Source: Pseudovibrio ascidiaceicola (GTDB lineage Bacteria > Pseudomonadota > Alphaproteobacteria > Rhizobiales > Stappiaceae). Taken from it: a DNA stretch of 64,000 bases. The stretch spans positions 358,101-422,100 of the forward strand of contig NZ_FOSK01000004.1 of assembly GCF_900114245.1 (NCBI RefSeq), read 5' to 3'. The stretch's first letter is position 1; each line of letters opens with the position of its first letter. The position numbers were made by a program, and so were the translations under genes. Positions 8,163 to 16,036 of the stretch are shown one piece after another. Under the pieces are notes generated by a model, which saw nothing but the letters and a program-made list of their open reading frames with translations, ran no database searches and was not told the DNA's origin.

Positions 8163-8495
8163 ATGAGGAATTACATTCAAGATGGCGTTGCCATCACATT
8201 GACTGCCCCACATGACGTTTCCAGTGGCGATGGTCTGCAAGTTGGCTCTCTATTTGGCGTGGTCGCGACCAATGCGGCCTCCGGAGAGGATGTTGAGACA
8301 GTCATGCAGGGAGTGTTTGAGCTTCCTAAGACTGACAGTGAACAAGTTGCACAAGGTGAGCCTCTTTATTGGGATGAAATTGAAAAGCGCCTCACAACTA
8401 CTGCAAGCGACAACCTGAAAGTTGGTGCCGCAGTGCTGGCAGCAGGCCCAGCAGAACCAAGCGTACGCGCTCGCCTCAGCGGCTACTCAGCATAG
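8163..8495 (+). CDS. DUF2190 capsid decoration-like protein (110 aa)
   Basis: A small beta-rich protein of the DUF2190 family (capsid cement or decoration proteins of tailed phages): MRNYIQDGVAITLTAP, then GVVATNAASGEDVETVMQGVFELPK, then GEPLYWDEIEKRLTTTASDNLKVGAAV. The ATG at 8163 has CGGAG upstream; the in-frame TTG at 8157 is less likely. It is the last recognisable virion gene before the integrase. Confidence 0.82.
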   Translation: MRNYIQDGVAITLTAPHDVSSGDGLQVGSLFGVVATNAASGEDVETVMQGVFELPKTDSEQVAQGEPLYWDEIEKRLTTTASDNLKVGAAVLAAGPAEPSVRARLSGYSA

Positions 8496-8503
8496 GAGCA
8501 AGC

Positions 8504-8692
8504 ATGGCACGTCAAACAGTTCCATTTAAACAAGCAGATGTTGTGAGAGCTTATAAAGCCGCCGAGAAAGTTGGCATTGCCCCAGAACAGCTGCGCGTCA
8601 CGATCCGTCCAGAAACTCAAGAGATTATCATGGAGCCTCTCAAGCAAGAGGCAAATGACAATAGACCAAATCCTTGGGATGACCTTCTATGA
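8504..8692 (+). CDS. Small integrase-linked protein (62 aa)
   Basis: The protein begins MARQTVPFKQADVVRAYKAAEKVG and ends with an acidic tail. Short proteins of this form are common just upstream of tyrosine integrases in alphaproteobacterial prophages; the first half could form a helix-turn-helix. Its stop overlaps the integrase start (ATGA), so the two are co-translated. A directionality factor or excisionase role is possible but not shown. Confidence 0.6.
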   Translation: MARQTVPFKQADVVRAYKAAEKVGIAPEQLRVTIRPETQEIIMEPLKQEANDNRPNPWDDLL

Positions 8693-9735
8693 GACGAAAC
8701 CGAAGCGGGTTGCCCCAATATTGTAGCTGGAACAAAGACAGGCACGGCACCCGCCGTGTCCGTTTCCGCAAATCTGGGTTCTCTACTTATCTGACTGGCA
8801 CACCCTACGGCGATGATTTCATGCGCCAGTATTACGGCGCTTTGGAAGGTGTGAAGACACAATGCACTAACATCGCCGCAGAACGCACCAAGCCAGGAAG
8901 CTTTGATGCGCTCTGCGTTGCTTACTATCGCGCTCCTGAGTTTCTCGGCTTGCGAGATAGCACCAAGGTTACTTATCGCGGTGTTATCGAAAAGCTCAGA
9001 GAAAGGATCGGCAAACTTCCAATTCGCCGTATGGAACGCAGGCACATCAAGAAGCTGCTCGGGGAAATGGAAGATAGGCCACAGGCTGCAAATCGAGTTC
9101 TATCTCTTCTGAAGATCCTGCTCGACGTTGCTATGGATCTGGGAATGATCGCCAATAATCCAGCGCGGGGCGTGAAAGGCTTCAAGAAAAAGACAGACGG
9201 CTTTCACAGCTGGACTGAGGAAGAGATCGAACAGTTCATACAAAAGCACCCAGAAGGCACCAAGGCACATCTTGCGCTCACTCTGCTTCTCTACACAGCA
9301 CAACGGCGCTCAGACGTCGTAAGCATGGGCTGGCAGCATATTTCGGGAAATAATTTGAGGGTCACTCAGCAGAAAACAGGAACAACGCTGATGATCCCGC
9401 TGCATGGCATCCTCCAGCAAGCACTTTCACAAACCCCAAAGACGAATATGACTTTCCTCGTTACCGAGTTCGGAAAGCCATTCACAGTGGCAGGCTTTGG
9501 GAATTGGTTCAGAGACAGGGTGAAAGAAGCAGAGTTATCTAACTGCTCTCCCCATGGCTTGCGCAAGGCAGCTGCACGAAGACTGGCAGAAGCAGGATGT
9601 TCGGCAGATGTGATTAAAGCTCTGACAGGACACCAAAGCCTGAAGGAGCTGACAATCTATACAGCGGCAGCTGATCAACAGCGCTTAGCAACACAGGCAA
9701 TTGGAAGCCTGAAAGCACAAGACGAGAACAGATAA
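8689..9735 (+). CDS. Tyrosine recombinase/integrase
   Basis: The 348-residue protein has the full catalytic set of phage integrases: Arg in AQRRSD (about 207), Lys in TQQKTG (229), HGLR (His289, Arg292), His in GHQ (315) and the nucleophile Tyr324 in LTIYTAAA. Residues 70-160 form the SAM-like core-binding domain. The gene points at the 3' end of tRNA-Ser 74 bases away, which fits site-specific integration into that tRNA. It looks intact. Confidence 0.93.
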   Translation: MRRNRSGLPQYCSWNKDRHGTRRVRFRKSGFSTYLTGTPYGDDFMRQYYGALEGVKTQCTNIAAERTKPGSFDALCVAYYRAPEFLGLRDSTKVTYRGVIEKLRERIGKLPIRRMERRHIKKLLGEMEDRPQAANRVLSLLKILLDVAMDLGMIANNPARGVKGFKKKTDGFHSWTEEEIEQFIQKHPEGTKAHLALTLLLYTAQRRSDVVSMGWQHISGNNLRVTQQKTGTTLMIPLHGILQQALSQTPKTNMTFLVTEFGKPFTVAGFGNWFRDRVKEAELSNCSPHGLRKAAARRLAEAGCSADVIKALTGHQSLKELTIYTAAADQQRLATQAIGSLKAQDENR

Positions 9736-9809
9736 TTGTCCAACCAACTCAAATGAGCTGGACAAAGTGTCTACTAAGCAACTGAGATGTAAGGGAAAAG
9801 AAATGGTAA

Positions 9810-9899
9810 TGGCGGAGAGACAGGGATTCGAACCCTGGAGACGGTTCCCCGCCTACACACTTTCCAGGCGTGCGCCTTCGACCACTCGGCCACCTCTCC
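9810..9899 (-). tRNA. tRNA-Ser(GGA)
   Basis: Reading the minus strand, a 7-bp acceptor stem (GGAGAGG with TCTCTCC, last pair G-T), D arm TGGCCGAGTGG, anticodon loop CTGGAAA with anticodon GGA (9865-9863), a long variable arm and GTTCGAATCC T loop are present, followed by G and an encoded CCA (9812-9810). The 90-nt length and long variable arm are those of class II tRNA-Ser. Its 3' half abuts the phage-like element and is the likely att core. Confidence 0.95.
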
Positions 9900-10209
9900 G
9901 CATTCCGCTCACCGAGTGTTCCCGGCGGCGTGAGAGGGGGTATATGCAAAACTATTGGGGGGCGCAAGAGGTCTTTTCGATTTTTTTGCCATGTATCCCC
10001 ACTCTGTGGAACCAGAATGAAAACAAAGGCATTTTTCTGCCTGTCTGCACGTATTCAATCACAATCCATTACGCAGTTTTGACTGGAATTTAAGAGCGTC
10101 TGGCATGCTTGTTCTGATAGGTTGCACCTTAGATTGCATGAGGTACTGTGGATACACGCAGGCTCATTGCGAGTTTAAAAGATAGCTGACAGAAAAAGGA
10201 AGCAGACAC
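9900..10209. other. Intergenic region upstream of tRNA-Ser
   Basis: This holds the promoter side of tRNA-Ser (minus strand) and the leader of the next plus-strand gene. No supported ORF, repeat or strong hairpin was seen. Confidence 0.4.
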
Positions 10210-10527
10210 GTGGTTGGATTTTTACTGCGTTTTATAGGTGTGTGGTTTGTCGCCATAGCGCTGGTCTCATTTGTCGTGGATGCCACTAAAAGCATTGCGA
10301 CCTCCAGCTGGACCTCTTCACCACTGGGACTGATCTGGTTTGATCTGTCACCAGAAACGCTCAATGCATCCCAGGCGGCCATCCAGCGGTACGTGAGCCC
10401 TCTTCTCTGGGATCCGATTATTCAAAGCCTGTTGCTGATGCCGCCGTGGGTTATATTCGGACCTCTCGGCTTAATTATGCTATGGTATGGCGACAAGCGG
10501 CGTCGCATCAGCACAACCCTGCTGTGA
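10210..10527 (+). CDS. Small membrane protein, unknown (105 aa)
   Basis: Two hydrophobic segments are visible, FLLRFIGVWFVAIALVSFVV at the N-terminus and a C-terminal span around PPWVIFGPLGLIMLWYG, followed by a basic KRRR tail. The GTG start has an AGGAAG ribosome binding site about seven bases upstream. It resembles a conserved rhizobial inner-membrane protein of unknown function, often near msrA or tRNA genes; I cannot assign a role. Confidence 0.65.
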   Translation: MVGFLLRFIGVWFVAIALVSFVVDATKSIATSSWTSSPLGLIWFDLSPETLNASQAAIQRYVSPLLWDPIIQSLLLMPPWVIFGPLGLIMLWYGDKRRRISTTLL

Positions 10528-10553
10528 TGCAGAGTTCTTACAGGTAAGTGAAT

Positions 10554-11228
10554 ATGTCGTTTCTCAGAATGCTCTCAAACAAGTTTAAAATGCCGGATAC
10601 AGGCACAGCGCTGCCAGGCCGGGATACACCAATCATGACTCCCGGAAAGCACTTCGTGAATGGTCATGATCTGAATGGGCCTTATCCTGAAGGGATGAAA
10701 GAGCTCTATGTGGGCATGGGATGTTACTGGGGTGCGGAGCGCGCCTTCTGGGAACTGCCGGGTGTGTATGTAACAGCTGTTGGCTTTGCAGGTGGTGCAA
10801 CAAAGAATCCGACCTACCACGAAACGTGTACTGGTCAGACCGGTCACACCGAAATTGTAAAAGTGGTCTACAATCCAGAAGAAATTTCTCTGGAACAACT
10901 TTTGAAGGTATTTTGGGAGCGTCACGACCCAACGCAAGGAATGCGGCAGGGCAACGATGTGGGGACACAGTATAGATCTGCGCTTTATTTGACGAGTGAG
11001 GCAGATATTGAGGCGGCTAAAGAAACAGCCAAGTCTTATCAGGATGCCCTTAAGGAAATCGGCAAAAACGCAGGGATTACCACGGAAATCGGTCCTCTCG
11101 ACGTATTCTATTACGCTGAAGAATATCACCAACAATATTTGGCAAAGAATCCAGATGGATACTGTGGCCTTTCGGGCACAGGTGCGACCTGCCCATTGCC
11201 GGTTTCGCCCCAATCCCCTAAGCAATAG
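10554..11228 (+). CDS. msrA: Peptide-methionine (S)-S-oxide reductase
   Basis: MsrA repairs oxidised methionine residues in proteins. The catalytic GCYWGAE motif lies near residue 57; [28 protein letters not shown] and YHQQYL are all conserved in the family. The C-terminal [12 protein letters not shown] supplies recycling cysteines as in E. coli-type MsrA. I start at the ATG at 10554 rather than the in-frame GTG six bases earlier. Cytosolic, monocistronic. Confidence 0.95.
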   Translation: MSFLRMLSNKFKMPDTGTALPGRDTPIMTPGKHFVNGHDLNGPYPEGMKELYVGMGCYWGAERAFWELPGVYVTAVGFAGGATKNPTYHETCTGQTGHTEIVKVVYNPEEISLEQLLKVFWERHDPTQGMRQGNDVGTQYRSALYLTSEADIEAAKETAKSYQDALKEIGKNAGITTEIGPLDVFYYAEEYHQQYLAKNPDGYCGLSGTGATCPLPVSPQSPKQ

Positions 11229-11253
11229 GTGATCAAAAATAATTTATGGATAA

Positions 11254-11313
11254 TTGCAACCTGCTAATAATCAGGGACCAAATCGGCGGTTTTTATTGAT
11301 TTTGCAGGTTGCA
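11254..11313. repeat. Inverted repeat between msrA and the MarR gene
   Basis: TGCAACCTGC at 11255-11264 is repeated in inverse as GCAGGTTGCA at 11304-11313, 39 bases apart. It could be the msrA 3' structure or paired operator half-sites for the MarR-type protein encoded at 11437. Loop size argues against a classical terminator. Confidence 0.4.
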
Positions 11314-11436
11314 TGGTTTCGAAATACTTATTATTTTCAATTTTATTAAACTTGCATTTGTTAAATTGCAGTTTTAGGATTAACTCTAATGACGCTAAGT
11401 CAGAATCGTCAGGATAGTATTTTAGAGATTTAATTT

Positions 11437-11916
11437 ATGATGAGAACCAATCATATTGCAGACCAACTTTCCGCAGTAAGTACAGCACTTGAAGATGCGA
11501 GTGTTGATGCTTACGGAGATCTTTCAACAAGTGCCGTCGCGGCTCTTCTTATTATGCGACGCTCTCCGGCCATCTCCATCGGTACAGTTGCGAAAGAAGT
11601 TCGTTTAAGCCATTCCGCAACCGTGCGCCTGATTGATCGTCTTGAGAAAGACTGGTTGGTCCGACGTCTGCGCCGCAGAGGCCGGGAAGTTATGGTCGAA
11701 CTGACCGTTCGCGGTAAGCGTAAAGCCGTTGAAGTGGCTGAAGCACGCCGAAAAGCAGCTCATGCGCTGCTCGGTGACATCGATGAGAGCCAATTGGACA
11801 ACCTCTCCTCTCTCCTTAAGTTCATCCTGAATGACGTGGAAAGCTCTGCTTGCACACGCTTCTGCTATGATGATCCGATGGAAGATGAACAGGTTGAAGA
11901 GAACGAACCGGCCTAA
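11437..11916 (+). CDS. MarR-family transcriptional regulator
   Basis: A winged HTH of MarR type: SISIGTVAKEVRLSHSATVRLIDRLEKDWLVRR covers the recognition helix, and RRRGREVMVELTVRGKRKA the wing. The acidic C-terminal tail (DDPMEDEQVEENE) is unusual. The protein is 159 residues, within the family range. A 120-base AT-rich leader precedes it. Ligand and targets cannot be read from the sequence. Confidence 0.82.
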   Translation: MMRTNHIADQLSAVSTALEDASVDAYGDLSTSAVAALLIMRRSPAISIGTVAKEVRLSHSATVRLIDRLEKDWLVRRLRRRGREVMVELTVRGKRKAVEVAEARRKAAHALLGDIDESQLDNLSSLLKFILNDVESSACTRFCYDDPMEDEQVEENEPA

Positions 11917-11969
11917 GGCTTAATTTTTCTGGTTTAGTTTTTTTATTGATTTGAGTTTATTTTCCAAGC

Positions 11970-12007
11970 AAGAACACCGGAGTGAACGCTTCGGTGTTCT
12001 TTGCTTT
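11970..12007 (+). terminator. Intrinsic terminator after the MarR gene
   Basis: AAGAACACCG and CGGTGTTCTT form a 10-bp stem at 11970-12001, followed by TGCTTTTT. Confidence 0.75.
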
Positions 12008-12332
12008 TTACACTTCCCTCACGTCCCATTAAGCTTCTCTTAAGCATAAATCTTATACAAATTACAACTAAGATTTGAATGGAGTAATTTACGCAATTTA
12101 ATCTTGAGGGCGATCTCTTTTTGAGGCGATTACTGTGCGATTTCGCTCTTTCGTGCGTGTTACTTCTTTCATTCAACCAAGCGGTTTGCTGCTGCAATTG
12201 TGCTGGCTAGCTGCTTGAGGTTGTGCGCATTCCTCTTTGTTATCAGAGAGTTATAATTCCAGAATGCGTTTAATAATTGGGTGGATGTATTTGGGTGTGT
12301 CATGCACCAATACTATTAAGGGAAGACCTGAA
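12008..12332. other. Leader region of the chemoreceptor gene
   Basis: A 325-base AT-rich stretch without a supported gene. An upstream in-frame ATG at 12237 exists but the codons before 12333 do not resemble protein. It must hold the chemoreceptor promoter; no clear -35/-10 pair stands out. Confidence 0.35.
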
Positions 12333-13805
12333 ATGAGTGCTGCAGTCGGATTTGAAGAAGAGGTAGGCCAATCTGACATGGGTTCAACCAGTTGGCCAAT
12401 TACCTTGGGTTGGGTTCTTGCCCTCCTGAGCTTTGGTATGAGCTGGGCTGGTGACACCGGTACAATGAGCATTCTTTCAGGATCAGCTTTCCTTCTTGCC
12501 GCCATCCCAACCGCATTGTGGCTGAAAGACAAGGAATCCGGTGCAGCAGCTCTGGCTTCCGGCATTTGCCTTGCTATTCTAGCCGCCGTTGCCAGCTCTG
12601 CTGCTACTCTTGGTGGATATGCAGAAGGCTGGCAGATGGATTTCAACATTCTGTTCTTTGCCCCATTGGTTGTTTTAGGTTCCTCTCGCAATGGCGGTGC
12701 GCTTGGCAGTTTCCTCGCAATTTCCGCAGTTTATCTTCTTGGCAGTCTATTCGTTTTGCCTGACTTCCTCGTGAGTGATCAGAGCACGATGTCTGGCAAT
12801 CTCATCATTCTGGTTCTTCTCACCGGTGTTACGATGGCTTTCCTGAGCGGTCAGGGCGATGCTGAAGGTTCCAACTCAACAGACAGCACTGTTTCTTCTC
12901 AAGATGCAGCAGTTGCAGCTGAAGTTGCAGAAAACGAACAGAAGATTGCAGAGCAATCAGAACGCATCGTATTCTTTGAAAAGCACATTTCCGGGCTCCG
13001 CGACGTGGTGGACGGCCAACTTAAGAGCCTTTCTCAAAACACGCACAGCATTGTGTCTGCTTCCAAAGGTTTGGAGAACGCCACTCATAAATGCTCTGGT
13101 CATACGACCGAGGTTGTTTCCTCCTCTGATTCAGCATCCGGCAACGTTCAGACAGTTTCGGCTGCCTCTGAAGAGCTTTCCTCCTCTATCTCCGAGATCG
13201 CACGACAGATTGCGCAAGCCAACGAAATGGTTGAAGCTGCAACTCGCGGTGCGCAGGAGACCAATGATACCATTGGCAGCCTCGCAGAAGCTGCAAGCCG
13301 CATTGGTGAAGTTGTAACGCTCATTCAGGCGATTGCGGAGCAGACCAATCTGCTGGCCCTTAACGCCACCATTGAAGCTGCCCGCGCAGGTGAAGCAGGT
13401 AAAGGCTTTGCGGTTGTAGCAGCGGAAGTGAAAGAGCTGGCCAACCAGACCTCCAAAGCGACTGAAGAGATTGCTTCTCAGGTCTCTGCAATTCAGGGCA
13501 GAACCCGCGAAGCAGTGGAAGCAATCGGCTCTATCTCTCTGACCATGGATGACGTGAACGCCCATACTGGTGCAATTGCTGAGGCAATAACCCAGCAGGG
13601 TGATGCGACCAATGAGATCTCAGCTAATATCGCAGCTGCGGCTGACGGCACCATGGCCGTTTCCCAGAGCATTGCCAGCCTGAGTGAAGCCATGAACGAG
13701 GCGACAGGCTCCGTGTTCGAAGTGACAGAGAAAGCCAGTAAGGTTGATGGTGATCTCAATGAAGTTCACGATACGCTGGAGCGCTTCTTCCACGACGTTG
13801 CTTAA
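12333..13805 (+). CDS. Methyl-accepting chemotaxis protein with polytopic N-terminus
   Basis: The protein has about six hydrophobic segments in residues 18-205 (for example [33 protein letters not shown]) instead of the usual two flanking a periplasmic domain, so it probably senses within the membrane. A coiled-coil signalling domain follows; the hairpin tip [19 protein letters not shown] binds CheA/CheW. No CheR-docking pentapeptide is at the C-terminus (ERFFHDVA). The start at 12333 has an AAGGGAAG ribosome binding site. No che genes are nearby. Confidence 0.88.
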   Translation: MSAAVGFEEEVGQSDMGSTSWPITLGWVLALLSFGMSWAGDTGTMSILSGSAFLLAAIPTALWLKDKESGAAALASGICLAILAAVASSAATLGGYAEGWQMDFNILFFAPLVVLGSSRNGGALGSFLAISAVYLLGSLFVLPDFLVSDQSTMSGNLIILVLLTGVTMAFLSGQGDAEGSNSTDSTVSSQDAAVAAEVAENEQKIAEQSERIVFFEKHISGLRDVVDGQLKSLSQNTHSIVSASKGLENATHKCSGHTTEVVSSSDSASGNVQTVSAASEELSSSISEIARQIAQANEMVEAATRGAQETNDTIGSLAEAASRIGEVVTLIQAIAEQTNLLALNATIEAARAGEAGKGFAVVAAEVKELANQTSKATEEIASQVSAIQGRTREAVEAIGSISLTMDDVNAHTGAIAEAITQQGDATNEISANIAAAADGTMAVSQSIASLSEAMNEATGSVFEVTEKASKVDGDLNEVHDTLERFFHDVA

Positions 13806-13829
13806 TCTGCACTACAAATTTTGATGAGG

Positions 13830-13853
13830 CGGGTCACCTTGGTGGCCCGTTTT
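13830..13853 (+). terminator. Intrinsic terminator after the chemoreceptor
   Basis: CGGGTCACC and GGTGGCCCG form a 9-bp stem with a two-base gap, followed by TTTT. Confidence 0.75.
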
Positions 13854-14049
13854 GCGTTTGTGCAAAGTTTCTGCTTTTCTGAAATTACGGCCTTGAGGGG
13901 CGTTTTTCAGAGTTTCATGCCGTTATTGATCACAATTTACGCAAAATTACTCAACAAACGGACTTGGAGACAATTTTATGATTGCCTTGGTCTGACGGGC
14001 TGGTATTGAGCATTCTTAATAAGGGTAACCCAAATAAGAATGGACAGGT

Positions 14050-15855
14050 ATGGCGCAGTTTGCGTTTGGAACAGTACTTTTTGTCGACAGGCTTAGTCAT
14101 GAGCCTGCGCGTCTCTTCCAAGCCCCAAAGCGCGTGCTGACCTGCCAAACTCTTTCTGAGGTCCCTCAGTTTCTTCAGCAACTGGAACAAGAGCGCAAAG
14201 CGGGTCACTATCTGGCTGGCTTCTTCTCCTATGAATTTGGTTTTGCGTTTGAAGAGAAGCTGAAGCAGCGCTTCAAGGGCACGGGCAATGTGCCTCTTGC
14301 CTGGTTTGGAGTTTACGATGCGCCTCAGCTTTTGACCCGAGATGAAGAAGCGCAATGGCTGGTTGAGGCTGCTGGCAATGAAGCCGCCCCTTCCATTCAC
14401 ATCAACCAGTTTGACATGAGCAAAGGCGACTATGAGAGTGCCTTTGCGAAAACACAGCAGCATCTTGCGCAAGGTGACATCTACCAGATCAACCTGACCA
14501 TGCGGGCAGACCTTGAGCAAACTGGAAGTGCGGCAGCTCTGTTTGACAATCTGCTGTTCCAGCAACCGGTTGGGTATGCGGCACTGCTGCATCTGGGCGA
14601 TCAGAAAGTTCTTTCAATTTCTCCAGAATTGTTTTTGGATCGCAAGGGCAAGCAACTGACGACACGCCCGATGAAGGGCACGGCGCAACGCGGCCGTACG
14701 AGCGAAGAAGATGCGCGTGTTCAGGACTGGCTGCAAAGTGATGTGAAGTCGCGCGCCGAGAACACTATGATCCTTGATCTGATGCGCAATGACCTCTCCC
14801 GTATCACCAAAGCAGGCAGCGTTTGTGTTCCCTCTCACTGTGAGGTTGAGCAGTACCGCAGCCTGTTCCAGATGACCTCTACCACCACTGGTGAGCTGGT
14901 GGATGGCGCTGAACTGCCCGAGATTATCGAGGAACTGTTTCCGTGTGGCTCCATCACCGGAGCGCCGAAGCTTTGGGCCATGGAGATCATTGATGAGCTG
15001 GAGAAGAGCCCGCGCGGGATCTACACCGGCTCTATTGGCATGATCGAACCCAATGGCGACTTCACGTTCAATGTGGCAATCCGTACTCTGGTGATTGACG
15101 AGGATGGCACAGCAGAAATGGGGACTGGCTCAGGTGTTGTATTCGATTCCGGAGCGTCACCAGAATATGATGAGTGCCTGCTGAAACTGAACTTTCTGAA
15201 GGCCTCAGAAGAGCGCTTCACCCTATTTGAAACCATGGGCTGGACGCCTGACGAAGGCTACACGTTGCTGGAACGTCATTTGCAACGGATGGCCGACAGT
15301 GCATCTTACTTCGGCTTCAACTGGAATCTGGATCAGGCATTGAGCGTGCTTTCAGACCATGCAGCAGTGTTTGATCGCGATATGCGGGTGCGGCTTGATC
15401 TCTATGAAGATGGGCAGTTCATGCTGACTGCGCAGGAAATGCCAGCAGCAAGCGGTGATGACTGGCGGATCTGCCTTGCAGACGAGCGCGTCCATTCACA
15501 GGATCGGTTCCTGTTCCACAAAACCAGCCAGCGTCGTTTCTATGATCAGACGCGCACAGATTATGCTGCTCGATATGGATGCTCTGAGGTCATTTTTCTC
15601 AATGAAGCTGGGTATCTGACCGAAGGCAGCTTTACCAATCTGTTTATCCGCAAGGACGGCAAGTTGCTCACCCCTGCTCTTACGCATGGGTTATTGCCGG
15701 GTGTTTTCCGCGCTGGTTTGCTGGAGCATGGATATGCAGAGGAAGCGGATCTGACAGTCCATGATTTGCAGTCAGCAGATGCTGTTTATATTGGTAACTC
15801 CCTGCGGGGATTGATGAATGCCAGCCTCATTTCTCTTGATGCTGACGTAAGTTAG
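14050..15855 (+). CDS. pabB: Bifunctional aminodeoxychorismate synthase component I / ADC lyase
   Basis: This fusion makes the p-aminobenzoate part of folate. Residues 1 to about 375 are the chorismate-binding PabB domain (DIYQINLTMRADL, TTRPMKGTAQRG, ENTMILDLMRNDLSRI, PCGSITGAPKLWAMEIID, YTGSIG). Residues about 390-601 are a PLP-dependent class IV lyase like PabC (ETMGWTPDEGYTLLERHLQRM, LNEAGYLTEGSFTNLFI, LLPGVFRAGLL). The glutaminase partner PabA is not in the window. The 601-residue length fits known PabBC fusions. Confidence 0.92.
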   Translation: MAQFAFGTVLFVDRLSHEPARLFQAPKRVLTCQTLSEVPQFLQQLEQERKAGHYLAGFFSYEFGFAFEEKLKQRFKGTGNVPLAWFGVYDAPQLLTRDEEAQWLVEAAGNEAAPSIHINQFDMSKGDYESAFAKTQQHLAQGDIYQINLTMRADLEQTGSAAALFDNLLFQQPVGYAALLHLGDQKVLSISPELFLDRKGKQLTTRPMKGTAQRGRTSEEDARVQDWLQSDVKSRAENTMILDLMRNDLSRITKAGSVCVPSHCEVEQYRSLFQMTSTTTGELVDGAELPEIIEELFPCGSITGAPKLWAMEIIDELEKSPRGIYTGSIGMIEPNGDFTFNVAIRTLVIDEDGTAEMGTGSGVVFDSGASPEYDECLLKLNFLKASEERFTLFETMGWTPDEGYTLLERHLQRMADSASYFGFNWNLDQALSVLSDHAAVFDRDMRVRLDLYEDGQFMLTAQEMPAASGDDWRICLADERVHSQDRFLFHKTSQRRFYDQTRTDYAARYGCSEVIFLNEAGYLTEGSFTNLFIRKDGKLLTPALTHGLLPGVFRAGLLEHGYAEEADLTVHDLQSADAVYIGNSLRGLMNASLISLDADVS

Positions 15856-15915
15856 GCTTGCTTGGCTCGGGATGGACAATAGCATTCCGCAGCATCTTCA
15901 ATACCTTCTACACAA

Positions 15916-15947
15916 CTGACCAATGCTATAGCGGAATCTGGCCCTAA
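15916..15947 (+). promoter_or_regulatory. Candidate TauR sites upstream of xsc
   Basis: CTGGCCCTAA at 15938-15947 differs by one base from the CTGGACYTAA direct-repeat unit I recall for Rhodobacter TauR. CTGACCAATG at 15916-15925, 22 bp upstream on the same strand, is a weaker match close to a repeat found at the tauR promoter. The site lies about 90 bp before the xsc start. Confidence 0.4.
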
Positions 15948-16036
15948 ACCCCTCCGCTGGCTCAGGCTAGGTTTGATTGCATATCAGAATGTGCAGATCA
16001 CAGCCGAGCTGTGACGTGATGGGGAGGATTTGTGCC

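Larger units (their letters stand above)
1..9812 (+). mobile_element. Integrated phage-like element (right part), at tRNA-Ser
   Basis: All plus-strand phage genes from terminase to integrase lie here, and the integrase ends 74 bases before the 3' end of a tRNA-Ser gene, the usual att position for tyrosine integrases. The visible modules are packaging (terminase, portal), capsid (protease/capsid fusion, gpW-like, DUF2190) and integration. No tail, baseplate, holin or endolysin gene is seen, and integrase follows the capsid block directly. The left end and the second att copy are outside the window, so this may be a defective prophage, a capsid-coding satellite, or a phage whose other genes lie to the left. 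Confidence 0.8.

Noticed and set aside
9767..10093. 108-codon plus-strand frame near the integrase
   Set aside because: It runs through tRNA-Ser on the opposite strand and has no recognisable protein pattern.
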